A stretch of 7,409 nucleotides of DNA from JABWBJ01 sp035646395 (GTDB taxonomy: Bacteria; Gemmatimonadota; Gemmatimonadetes; Gemmatimonadales; Gemmatimonadaceae). Below the pieces are notes generated by a model. That model made no database searches. It saw nothing but the letters and a program-made list of their open reading frames with translations, and had not been told where the DNA came from. Below are positions 1 through 6,754 of the stretch, piece after piece (position 1 is the stretch's first letter; the number at the start of each line of letters is the position of its first letter). The DNA lies in contig DASRPK010000137.1 of NCBI GenBank assembly GCA_035646395.1, positions 1 to 7,409 of the forward strand, given 5' to 3'. Position numbers and translations under genes: made by a program.

Positions 1-126
1 CAGGCCAAGGTCGCCGCCGACGAGGGCGCGAAGCTCTGCGCCGAAGGCAAAACCGCGGAAGGCGCGGCGAAGCTGAAGGAAGCGATTTCGCACGTTTCGG
101 CTCCCTCGCAGCAGCCCTCGCAGTAA
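1..126 (+). CDS. C-terminal end of an unrecognised small protein (5' end outside window)
   Basis: The frame is open from base 1 and stops at TAA 124-126, giving 41 residues. The fragment is rich in Ala, Lys, Glu and Gly, has one Cys (residue 13 of the visible part), and looks like two short amphipathic helices joined by a Glu-Gly-Lys turn, loosely like a TPR helix pair. It ends in a flexible Ser/Gln/Pro tail. A strong intrinsic terminator follows 29 bases after the stop, which supports this being a genuine gene end. I do not recognise the family; the fragment is too short to assign a function. It converges on the permease gene to its right. Confidence 0.7.
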   Translation, partial: QAKVAADEGAKLCAEGKTAEGAAKLKEAISHVSAPSQQPSQ

Positions 127-155
127 ATCGCAGGCTGATTCGAGTCGAATAGAAG

Positions 156-184
156 GCGGCCGGGGCAACCCGGCCGCTTTTTTT
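156..184 (+). terminator. Intrinsic (rho-independent) terminator
   Basis: A perfect 9-bp GC-only stem (156-164 with 169-177) closes a GCAA loop, which is a GNRA-type tetraloop, and is followed at once by seven T (178-184). It lies 29 bases after the stop of the gene ending at 126. Read on the minus strand the same stem is followed only by CTTCTATT, so it may also act weakly on the convergent permease transcript, but the plus direction is clearly the main one. Confidence 0.93.
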
Positions 185-195
185 GTCAACCTCGA

Positions 196-2640
196 TCACT
201 CCACACGCAGCAAAATTGCAGGTTCCACGCGCAATGCCCGCCGGGCGGGTGCCCCGCTCGCGACCACGACGGCCAGCACGACGAGACAGTAGGCCGTGGC
301 GTAGATCCACCATTCCCTCGTCTGCAGCCCTTCCATGAGTGCGGAAACGAGATTCACCGCAATCGGCGTGAGCGCCGCACTGACCATCAGGCCGACCGCC
401 ACTTGCCATGCGGTGCCTCGAACCACGGTCGACACGACCTGCCTGTCGCTCGCTCCCAGGGCCCTGCGAATCGCAATCTCCTTGGTTCGCTGCTCGACCG
501 TGAATGAGAGAACGACGTACATGCCGACGATCGCGAGGATTACTGCGATGAACGAGAATCCCAGCATCGACACGGAGGCGAGCTGATAGCCGGCGCGCCT
601 TTCGGACTGGGCGCGCTTCAGTGGCCGCAGGAGATAGACGGGCAGATCCGTGTCGACCTCCGCGATCACTTCCCTGATGAGGCGCATTTGGTCCGCCGGC
701 GCACCCCCTCCCCGGACGGCGACGGACATATACGGAAGCTCATACTGCGTCAGCGGCGTATATACAGTCGGCCGCCAGGAGCCGTTCACTCCCCAGGTGG
801 CGCTGTGAAGCATGTTCCCGACGACGCCGACCACGGTGATCCACTCGATTGGCGCGCCGTCCTCCGTGGGAAACGCGATCTTCTGCCCGACGGGTGATGC
901 ACCCCCAAAGTGCAGGGCGGCAAACTCGGAGTTCACGATCGCGACGGGCGGCGAGCTCCTGGTATCCCGGGAATCGAATTCCCGTCCTCCGAGTACGCGT
1001 CCGCCGATCGATCCGAAGAATCCGGAGCTGACGGAAACATCGTCGGCCATGGGAAGTTCGGCCACCGGCCGAATGTCCTCGCCGCCGATGGCTACGCTGA
1101 CACGACTGGCGCCGAGACCCGGCAGGGATGTGGTCATTGCCGCGCCCTGCACGCCGGAGTGTGCGCGCATGCGGCCCAGGACATTGTCGATGAACTGCGC
1201 GTATTCCTCGCTGGCGTAGCGCCCTTCGGGCAGGGATATGGAACCCGTCATCACCGCGTCGGGGTCCACTCCGAAACCCTTGCCGACGGCCGTGTAGGCG
1301 CCCCTGGCGAGCAACATCGCACCACACAGGAGCGCCGCTGCCGCGGCCAGCTCGATGACGACCATGACGCTCATGAATCGAGTCAAACGGGGGCTTCCCG
1401 TGACGTGCGCCCGATCGCGCAGCAGGCGGGCCACGTCGGTGCGCGACGCTTCGATGGCCGGAAAGAGCCCGGCCAGCAGTGCGCTAAGCAGTGCGGCTAC
1501 CACCGACACTCCGACGACTTTCCAGTCGATCTCGAACTCCCACCACGGCGGCACGCCGCCGTAGGTTCCGATCGCATCGATCAGGTGGTCGTAGTACTGC
1601 AGCGCGAGCACGGAAGCGAAATAGGCCACGAACAGCGCGAAAGCCGAGATGATCAGAGCTTCGCAAAGCGTGAGCTGGATCAGACGCCAGCGCCGCGCGC
1701 CCAGCGCCGAGCGCATGGCGGTCTCGTATTGCCGGTAAGTCGCGCGCACAAAGAGCAGGCCGGCCACGGTCAGGCACGCAATCAGCAGCGTCACGTAGGC
1801 CCCTGCGAGCTGGCGCCGAAGCGAGCTCACGTTTGCGTGTCCGATGATCCCGGCGCCAAGAGGCAGCACGGTTGAACTTAGTGCTTCGTTCGTTTTCGGC
1901 TGCTCGCGCTGCAGCCGGTCCATGACAGCCTTCAGGCCATCCGCAAGTCGCGCCTGCGAGACGCCAAGCCTGGCCTTCGCAATGAGCCAGCCGTACTGTG
2001 CCGAATCGCTTTCGCGACTCAACGCGTCGGGATTGCGAACGATCGGCAGCCAGATGGCTTCTCCGCCGATGAGGCCAAATCCTGGTCGCAGAACTCCTAT
2101 GACGGTTCGTGGCTCGCCATTGATGTCGATGCGTTTTCCGACGATGGACTCATCGGATGCGTACTGGCCGGACCACGTTTCGGAGCTGAGAACTGCAACG
2201 GATTCGGATCCCGGCAATCCGTCGCGATCGGTAAAGGTGCGTCCGAGCATGGGCGCCGCGCCGACGAAATCAAAGAAATTCGTCGAGACCTCCGCCGCAT
2301 CAAACCGCTGTGCGACTCCCCCGCCGGTGATGACGGCTTCGGTCCAGGTGACGGCCGCAGCATCTTCTACTTCCTGCGCTTCGCGAAGCTCGAGATAGTC
2401 GGAGTACTGGAGCTCGTCCTGAATTTCGCGGGTCTGCTCGTGCTGACCGAACACGCGATAGAGCCTATTTGCATCGCGATAAGGCGGCGGCCTGACGTAC
2501 AGGGTGTTCATCACGGTCAGCATGAACACCGTGGCGGCAAGCCCTAACCCCAGCACCACGGAAGCCGTCACCAGCAACATCCGCGACCGCATGAGGCCGC
2601 GCCACGCTGCCCGCAGGTCGACGATGAATGCCGCAATCAC
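196..2640 (-). CDS. Duplicated MacB/FtsX-type ABC permease, orphan (ADOP-like)
   Basis: This 814-residue inner-membrane protein has two MacB-type halves. Visible order: membrane segment at about 21-46; first periplasmic MacB_PCD-like domain about 47-280; membrane segments near 281-299, 323-345, 374-395 and 424-446; second periplasmic domain about 450-685; and a final FtsX block with segments near 688-712, 738-763 and 776-796. Each FtsX block carries the cytoplasmic coupling-helix signature (YETAMRSALGA at 305-315; KEIAIRRALGA at 720-730). Length and architecture match the family called acidobacterial duplicated orphan permease, whose genes typically lack an adjacent ATPase; none is visible here. 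Relatives include MacB and LolC/E, which power export or lipoprotein release, but the substrate here is unknown. The GTG start at 2640 is the first possible start after an in-frame TAA, and no Shine-Dalgarno sequence precedes it. It lies 42 bases after the hydrolase gene, so co-transcription is likely. Permease class is firm; function is not. Confidence 0.9.
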   Translation of the reverse strand: MIAAFIVDLRAAWRGLMRSRMLLVTASVVLGLGLAATVFMLTVMNTLYVRPPPYRDANRLYRVFGQHEQTREIQDELQYSDYLELREAQEVEDAAAVTWTEAVITGGGVAQRFDAAEVSTNFFDFVGAAPMLGRTFTDRDGLPGSESVAVLSSETWSGQYASDESIVGKRIDINGEPRTVIGVLRPGFGLIGGEAIWLPIVRNPDALSRESDSAQYGWLIAKARLGVSQARLADGLKAVMDRLQREQPKTNEALSSTVLPLGAGIIGHANVSSLRRQLAGAYVTLLIACLTVAGLLFVRATYRQYETAMRSALGARRWRLIQLTLCEALIISAFALFVAYFASVLALQYYDHLIDAIGTYGGVPPWWEFEIDWKVVGVSVVAALLSALLAGLFPAIEASRTDVARLLRDRAHVTGSPRLTRFMSVMVVIELAAAAALLCGAMLLARGAYTAVGKGFGVDPDAVMTGSISLPEGRYASEEYAQFIDNVLGRMRAHSGVQGAAMTTSLPGLGASRVSVAIGGEDIRPVAELPMADDVSVSSGFFGSIGGRVLGGREFDSRDTRSSPPVAIVNSEFAALHFGGASPVGQKIAFPTEDGAPIEWITVVGVVGNMLHSATWGVNGSWRPTVYTPLTQYELPYMSVAVRGGGAPADQMRLIREVIAEVDTDLPVYLLRPLKRAQSERRAGYQLASVSMLGFSFIAVILAIVGMYVVLSFTVEQRTKEIAIRRALGASDRQVVSTVVRGTAWQVAVGLMVSAALTPIAVNLVSALMEGLQTREWWIYATAYCLVVLAVVVASGAPARRALRVEPAILLRVE

Positions 2641-2682
2641 GTCATTGACGGGAGGTTAGGTGGCTGAGCGGCACTTTGGGCC

Positions 2683-3588
2683 TCAATTTCCTGGAACGCA
2701 AGCGGCTCGTGGCGCGCTGTCCGCGACCTCCCGGTCAATGAAGCGCTGCACGTCGTGACGCACCGGAGCTCTGAACTGAAGGGGCCACCACCAGGCGACC
2801 AGGACGTCGTAGTGAGAGCGATTGGGGTAGATTCGAAGATCGACGGGAATTGCGTGCCGGCCAAGTTGAACGGCCATGGCCTTCGCTTCGTCGACCCAGA
2901 CGATGTTGTCCGCCTCTCCGTGCAGCAACAGCGTCGGTGGTGCTGCCGTGGAAACCACGTCAATCGGGCGCCATCCGTTGCCGGACGACTTGTCGAAAAT
3001 GGATCCCAGGAGTACCGCTGGTCGTTCCAGTGTGTAGGGACCGGCCATGCCGATCACGCCGCGGATGCACTTCACCGATTCGCCATGTTGACGCAGATAG
3101 CGATCGTCGAAGACCAACATTGTCGCGATGTATGCACCGGCGGAATGTCCCATCAGGAAGATCGCATCAGGATTCCCGCTCAATCTCGCAATCTCTTTAC
3201 GCACCCATGCGACCGCTCGCGCTCCGTCGTCCACGAAAGCTGGGAAACGTACCTCGGGGTAGAGCCGGTAGTTGGGAATGACCGTCAAGTAGCCCAAGCG
3301 AGCCAATGCAGCGCCGAGGAACCGGACATCATCCTTGCTGCCCTGCTTCCACATACCGCCGTGCCAGAGAATGACGACGGGTGCACCCACGGCCGCTTCG
3401 GGCACGTAGACGTCGAGTCGATGGGCCGGCGCGTCGCCGTATTGAACGTTCGCATGGTGTTCATACCCGAAAGGCGAACGGGTTGCGTTCATCAGGAACG
3501 TCAGGATGGTCGTGGAGTGATATACCGCAACCGGCACGAGAATGACCAACAGGGCGACGGTTGTCTTTCGTACTATCGGATCCATCAT
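2683..3588 (-). CDS. Membrane-anchored alpha/beta-hydrolase (esterase, BD-FAE/HSL-like)
   Basis: This 301-residue protein has an alpha/beta-hydrolase fold. Residues about 8-33 form one hydrophobic segment, an uncleaved anchor or signal that would place the catalytic domain outside the cytoplasm. HGGMW at 76-80 is the oxyanion-hole motif of the hormone-sensitive-lipase and feruloyl-esterase-like groups. GHSAG at 147-151 is the nucleophile elbow with Ser149; Asp227 (in HGEAD) and His259 (in NRSHY) complete a full triad. This predicts hydrolysis of a carboxylic ester or amide, as in small-ester esterases or kynurenine formamidase-like enzymes; the substrate cannot be read from sequence. Two Met codons open the frame (3588 and 3585) with only a weak purine stretch upstream, so the start could be either. 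The permease gene follows 42 bases downstream on the same strand, suggesting one transcript. It is divergent from the phosphoesterase-like gene across 66 bases. Confidence 0.9.
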   Translation of the reverse strand: MMDPIVRKTTVALLVILVPVAVYHSTTILTFLMNATRSPFGYEHHANVQYGDAPAHRLDVYVPEAAVGAPVVILWHGGMWKQGSKDDVRFLGAALARLGYLTVIPNYRLYPEVRFPAFVDDGARAVAWVRKEIARLSGNPDAIFLMGHSAGAYIATMLVFDDRYLRQHGESVKCIRGVIGMAGPYTLERPAVLLGSIFDKSSGNGWRPIDVVSTAAPPTLLLHGEADNIVWVDEAKAMAVQLGRHAIPVDLRIYPNRSHYDVLVAWWWPLQFRAPVRHDVQRFIDREVADSAPRAACVPGN

Positions 3589-3642
3589 CGCGACATCACC
3601 GCCCGTTCGGGACCTGGTTCACGATGATGCCACCGCCTCTGC

Positions 3643-3648
3643 TAAAGT
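3643..3648 (+). promoter_or_regulatory. Possible -10 box for leaderless transcription
   Basis: TAAAGT, preceded by TGC (a near-extended -10), ends seven bases before the ATG at 3655. A transcript starting at the usual distance would begin at or beside that ATG. No Shine-Dalgarno sequence lies in the preceding 20 bases, which fits a leaderless mRNA. No convincing -35 box is present, so this is tentative. Confidence 0.35.
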
Positions 3649-3654
3649 CGGCGC

Positions 3655-4620
3655 ATGTTCCCTCGGATCCTGCTCGCGGTCCTGTTCGCGAGCTCGGCCG
3701 CCGCCGAGCCGTTCAGCTTCGTGGCGCTCGGTGACACGACCTACGCGCCACCGGCCGACAATCAACTCTACGGCCAGCTGATCGACGCAATCAACGCCGC
3801 CCAGCCGGCATTCTCGATCCATGTCGGCGACACCAAGGGGTATGGCGACTGCGGCCGCACGTTCCAGGAGAGCCAGCGGGACTTCTTCAATCGCTTCGCT
3901 GGCCCGGTGTTCTACACGCCGGGCAACAACGAGTGGGCGGACTGCTGGAAGGCCAACCGCGGCACCGCGGACCCAACCGAAATACTCGCGCTGATGCGGG
4001 AGGTGTTCTGGTCGAAGCCCGAGAGCCTTGGTCGGGTGCGCCTGCCGCTGGCGCGCGAGTCCGACGAGATCCCGGAATTCGCCGAATTCGCGGAGAATGC
4101 GCGCTGGACCTTCGGTGGCGCGACCTTCGCGACGCTAAACCTGGCGGGCACGCACAACAACCAGGAGCTGCGTGTCGAGAAATACTGGCGCGAATTCGTG
4201 CGCCGTGAGCAGGCCAATCTCGCCTGGGTCAAGGCGACGTTCGCGGAAGCGCGCCGGGCGAAGCACCGCGCCGTCATACTGGCCTTCCACTCCAACCCAT
4301 TCGACGAGAAGCTCCGCTACGAAGGCGGTCCCTTCGAGGCAATCGTCAAGGCGATCGACACAGAGGCCGAGGCCTTCGACGGGCAGGTGCTCATCGTCCA
4401 AGGCCATTATCACGAGTTCGTGATCGATCGGCCGCTGACCCAGCTCGACCTGGACAAGCCCGGCATCACGCGGCAGAACCTGATGCGCCTGCAGGTTTAC
4501 GGCTGGCCGGACATGAAGGCCGTCCGGGTGAGCGTCGACACGTCCAAGCCATGGGTGTTCGGCTTTGAGCCCGTCTATGCACCGGAGAACTCGGTCTCCC
4601 CGAACAAGGACCACGAATAG
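3655..4620 (+). CDS. Secreted calcineurin-like metallophosphoesterase homologue with altered active-site motifs
   Basis: This 321-residue protein begins with a signal peptide (hydrophobic 5-14, predicted cut after Ala17 in ASSAAA-EPF), so it should be periplasmic or secreted. The calcineurin-like motif series is present in order but modified: GDTTY at 26-30 in place of GDxH, GDTK at 58-61 in place of GDxxD, GNNEW at 90-94 in place of GNH(D/E), then His212 in FHSNP and GHYH at 250-253. Thus most metal-ligand positions remain, but the His of the first motif and the His of GNH are absent. From memory, a group of secreted homologues shares the (D/N)NEWxDC form and two cysteines; here Cys66 and Cys97 could form a disulfide. 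Phosphatase activity is therefore uncertain. ATG 3655 is chosen because it opens directly into the signal peptide; no ribosome binding site is seen. It is divergent from the esterase gene and convergent with the epoxide hydrolase gene, so it seems to be transcribed alone. Confidence 0.88.
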   Translation: MFPRILLAVLFASSAAAEPFSFVALGDTTYAPPADNQLYGQLIDAINAAQPAFSIHVGDTKGYGDCGRTFQESQRDFFNRFAGPVFYTPGNNEWADCWKANRGTADPTEILALMREVFWSKPESLGRVRLPLARESDEIPEFAEFAENARWTFGGATFATLNLAGTHNNQELRVEKYWREFVRREQANLAWVKATFAEARRAKHRAVILAFHSNPFDEKLRYEGGPFEAIVKAIDTEAEAFDGQVLIVQGHYHEFVIDRPLTQLDLDKPGITRQNLMRLQVYGWPDMKAVRVSVDTSKPWVFGFEPVYAPENSVSPNKDHE

Positions 4621-4737
4621 TTGCGGCGACGCGCGGTGCTTGCGTTGCTCGAACCCAACCTACCCAAGGCCCATATAGGTCACAGCCAGCATGAACTGGG
4701 CGCAATTGACATACGTTAGTTGATTGGACGCCCCCTC

Positions 4738-4772
4738 AAGAACAAAGCCCGCAGACGGCAGTCCGCGGGCTT
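4738..4772 (-). terminator. Intrinsic terminator of the epoxide hydrolase gene
   Basis: Read on the minus strand, a 12-bp stem (4761-4772 with 4745-4756; one G-U pair, otherwise Watson-Crick) closes a TGCC loop and runs into TTTGTTCTT (4746 down to 4738). It begins 15 bases after the stop codon at 4788. On the plus strand the T-run is poor, so it probably does not stop the convergent phosphoesterase-like transcript efficiently. Confidence 0.85.
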
Positions 4773-4787
4773 CGCTCGAACTCCTGA

Positions 4788-6119
4788 CTACTTGCGCAGC
4801 GGTCTGAATGCCGCGCGCATTTCCGACGCGAAGACCAGTGGCTCCTCCCACGCCGCGAAATGCCCACCCTTGTCCGCCTCGTTGAAGTAGACGAGGTTCG
4901 AATAGCCGCCCTCCGCCCAGCGCCGGGAGGGCTGGTAGATCTCGCCGGGGAAGGCGGTAAACGCCGCCGGAATGGAGAACTTCTTGGGAAGGAAGTACGG
5001 CGGCTTGTTGTCCCAGTAGCTGCGGGCCGTGGAGACCCCGGTGTTGGTCAGCCAGTAGAGGGTGATGTTGTCGAGCACGTCGTCCCGCGTCAGCCGCTCC
5101 GGAGGCTGATCCTGGGTCGGCGTGCCCATCGCCGCGAGGACCGTCGCCGCCGGCTGATCGTCGCCGTCGCCGTGGTCGATCAGCCAGGCCGCGAGGGCGA
5201 CCGGAGAATCGGCGTTTCCATAGAGCGTCTGCGGACGCGTCGCCATCTCGATTGCGTAGGCCGCATTCTTGGTGAAGAAACCCTGCAGCTTGGCCAATGC
5301 GCGTCGCTCCAGGTCGGTAGCATCGGACGGCAGCGGTGCGCCGGCCTGGATCGCATTTGCCACCTCTTGCGGCACGGCGAATAGGAAATTGGTGTGGATG
5401 CCCACGAGCTCTACGGGCGCCTCGAGCGCCATGGCGTCCGTGACCTGTCCGCCCACGTCGCCGCCCTGCGCAACGTATCGCAGATATCCCAGGCGCCTCA
5501 TCAGCACGATGAAAGCGCGCGCCATGCGAGCATGATCCCAGCCGGTCGCCGCCGGCTTGCCCGAGAACCCATAGCCTGGGATCGACGGGATCACGACGTC
5601 GAATGCGTCCTCCGCGCGGCCGCCGAAGACTGTCGGGTCGGTGAGCGGGCCGACGAGCTTGATCTGCTCGAGGATCGAGCCCGGCCATCCGTGCGTGATG
5701 ATGACCGGCAGCGCGCCCTCGTGCTTCGAATGCACGTGGATGAAGTGGATGTCGAGCCCGTCGATCTCGGTGATGAACTGGGGCAGCGCGTTGAGCTTCG
5801 CCTCGCACTTGCGCCAGTCGTAGTCCGTCGCCCAATAGCGGGCGAGATCCTGGAGCGGCTCGAGCGGGACGCCCTGCGACGTGTCCGCGACGGTCTCCTT
5901 CTCCGGCCACCGCGTGGCCTTGATCCGCCGACGCAAGTCCGTAAGTTCTTCTTCAGACACGTCAACTCGAAATGGCCGAATGGAAGCATCCTCGGCCGGT
6001 TTGAGCTTCAGGACCGCAGCGATGTCGGGGAGGTCGGAAACCGCGACGCTATCGCTCGCCATCGGGGGCGGCACGGGCGTCGCTACGCCTTCCGGCGTCG
6101 TAGTTGGGGTTTCGAGCAT
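4788..6119 (-). CDS. Epoxide hydrolase, microsomal-type (EHN domain plus alpha/beta-hydrolase)
   Basis: The 443-residue product opens epoxides to vicinal diols through a covalent ester intermediate. An N-terminal epoxide hydrolase (EHN) domain starts at about residue 47 (RPFRVDV, later ATRWPE). HGWPGS at 143-148 forms the oxyanion region; GGDVG at 219-223 holds the nucleophile Asp221; Tyr368 (in SARSYW) is a candidate epoxide-activating tyrosine; Glu393 (in FPGEI) and His420 (in GGHFAAWEEP) complete the Asp-Glu-His triad by alignment from memory with mammalian EPHX1. All key residues are present. Residues 1-45 are a Pro/Thr-rich extension without a signal peptide or anchor, so the enzyme should be cytosolic, unlike the membrane-bound eukaryotic form. 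The open frame extends to a GTG at 6167, but ATG 6119 is chosen because GGAG sits 8 bases before it; Met20 (6062) is a weaker alternative. It is divergent from an AraC-type gene, a likely local regulator. The natural substrate is unknown. Confidence 0.93.
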   Translation of the reverse strand: MLETPTTTPEGVATPVPPPMASDSVAVSDLPDIAAVLKLKPAEDASIRPFRVDVSEEELTDLRRRIKATRWPEKETVADTSQGVPLEPLQDLARYWATDYDWRKCEAKLNALPQFITEIDGLDIHFIHVHSKHEGALPVIITHGWPGSILEQIKLVGPLTDPTVFGGRAEDAFDVVIPSIPGYGFSGKPAATGWDHARMARAFIVLMRRLGYLRYVAQGGDVGGQVTDAMALEAPVELVGIHTNFLFAVPQEVANAIQAGAPLPSDATDLERRALAKLQGFFTKNAAYAIEMATRPQTLYGNADSPVALAAWLIDHGDGDDQPAATVLAAMGTPTQDQPPERLTRDDVLDNITLYWLTNTGVSTARSYWDNKPPYFLPKKFSIPAAFTAFPGEIYQPSRRWAEGGYSNLVYFNEADKGGHFAAWEEPLVFASEMRAAFRPLRK

Positions 6120-6127
6120 TTTTCGTA

Positions 6128-6131
6128 CTCC
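6128..6131 (-). promoter_or_regulatory. Ribosome binding site that sets the epoxide hydrolase start
   Basis: On the minus strand GGAG is followed by eight bases (TACGAAAA) and then ATG at 6119. This is the best-spaced Shine-Dalgarno in the region and argues against the upstream GTG at 6167. It overlaps a short DNA palindrome, CCAAA-C-TTTGG at 6130-6140. Confidence 0.75.
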
Positions 6132-6134
6132 AAA

Positions 6135-6196
6135 CTTTGGATGAGGTGAGTGTCGTTTCAGACGCACTCAGGGCTATATGACGGCAGCATCCAAAG
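6135..6196. promoter_or_regulatory. Nested inverted repeats between epoxide hydrolase and AraC-type gene
   Basis: An outer 9-bp perfect inverted repeat (CTTTGGATG 6135-6143, CATCCAAAG 6188-6196) has arm centres 53 bases apart, close to five helical turns. Inside it lies TGAGTG 6147-6152 with CACTCA 6165-6170, extended by a further CGT/ACG pairing (6154-6156 with 6162-6164) after a one-base bulge. A third TGAGTGT copy is at 6209-6215. Two readings are possible: operator sites for the divergent AraC-type protein, or, if the minus transcript starts beyond 6196, a 5' leader that folds just upstream of the epoxide hydrolase ribosome binding site. No convincing sigma-70 promoter was found in either direction, which would suit activator-dependent transcription. 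The repeats are seen directly; the function is inferred. Confidence 0.5.
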
Positions 6197-6276
6197 CTCT
6201 TGTAGAAATGAGTGTTTTTGTAACGTTTGTGTCGTTGTATTTCCGCATACCGGCGAGCATGATCGGGCGAAGAACA

Positions 6277-6280
6277 AGGA
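6277..6280 (+). promoter_or_regulatory. Ribosome binding site that sets the AraC-type start
   Basis: AGGA, within AAGGAAG, is followed by seven bases and then GTG at 6288. The frame is open further upstream to a GTG at 6150, but that start has no ribosome binding site and would translate the AT-richer intergenic repeats into a Cys-rich, non-family sequence. Confidence 0.7.
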
Positions 6281-6287
6281 AGATCTG

Positions 6288-6674
6288 GTGCCTGTTCGGC
6301 AATCGGTATCCAAAACAGGCCGCCGGGGCGGCTTAGCACCGTGGCAGGTGAAGCTGTCCTTGCGATTGCTGCTGGACGACCAAGGCTCGCACCGATCAGT
6401 GGAGAAGATCGCCGCGCGTTGTGGGCTGTCACGCAGCTATTTCGAGAAGGCATTCAAGGTGAGTGTGGGAGTGCCACCTCACCGTTGGCTCGTGCGGCAA
6501 CGCGTTCGGCGGGCAGGAGAAAAGCTCGAGCGGACTGACGACAGCGTCAGCTCAATCGCCTTGAGCTGTGGTTTTACCGACCAAAGCCACCTTACTCGAG
6601 TGTTCGGGGCGATCGTGGGTTCCAGTCCGGCAGCGTGGCGACGCCAGCGCAAGGCCAGCGCCGTACCCATTTAG
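6288..6674 (+). CDS. Stand-alone AraC/XylS-type DNA-binding transcriptional regulator
   Basis: From GTG 6288 the product is 128 residues, essentially only the AraC-type DNA-binding domain. The opening GGLAPWQ (14-20) is typical of the short AraC proteins that lack a sensor domain. The first helix-turn-helix spans about 37-57 (SVEKIAARCGLSRS followed by YFEKAFK); the second spans about 86-119 and carries the family signature (IALSCGF, SHLTRVF, then G-x-S-P at 111-114). Arg/Lys-rich ends fit DNA binding. With no ligand domain it may act constitutively, respond through its own level, or bind a small molecule in a way not visible here. It is divergent from the epoxide hydrolase gene, 168 bases away, and a role in controlling that gene and itself is inferred. 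No terminator follows the stop at 6672-6674. Confidence 0.88.
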   Translation: MPVRQSVSKTGRRGGLAPWQVKLSLRLLLDDQGSHRSVEKIAARCGLSRSYFEKAFKVSVGVPPHRWLVRQRVRRAGEKLERTDDSVSSIALSCGFTDQSHLTRVFGAIVGSSPAAWRRQRKASAVPI

Positions 6675-6754
6675 CAGTAGCGGCGGCCGTGGCCCCCATT
6701 CGACGTCGCCGAAAGTGATGACCGTCGCGCTATGGTTCGATGTCGTCGAATAGA

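Noticed and set aside
910..1875. 321-codon plus-strand frame antisense to the permease gene
   Set aside because: The product is Arg/His/Gly/Gln-rich with no recognisable domain, and the opposite strand encodes a complete, well-motifed permease.
2755..3627. 290-codon plus-strand frame antisense to the esterase gene
   Set aside because: It has no domain signature or ribosome binding site, while the minus strand encodes a full catalytic triad.
4666..4730. Possible remnant of a mobile element or small gene in the convergent gap
   Set aside because: The translated stretch has no recognisable motif, there are no terminal repeats or target duplications, and the frame is open only by chance.
4700..4735. 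TTGACA at 4706-4711 as a plus-strand promoter
   Set aside because: No -10-like hexamer lies 16-18 bases downstream (that position is GC-rich) and no plus-strand gene follows.
4660..5910. 416-codon minus-strand frame overlapping the epoxide hydrolase gene
   Set aside because: It is an out-of-frame shadow in GC-rich coding DNA. Its product is rich in Arg, Ala and Gly without family motifs, it lacks a ribosome binding site, and it runs through the terminator at 4738-4772.
196..6674. Defence system or biosynthetic cluster made from the enzymes in the window
   Set aside because: Gene orientations split the enzymes into separate transcripts, no defence-type nuclease, NTPase or carrier protein is present, and no shared pathway can be named.
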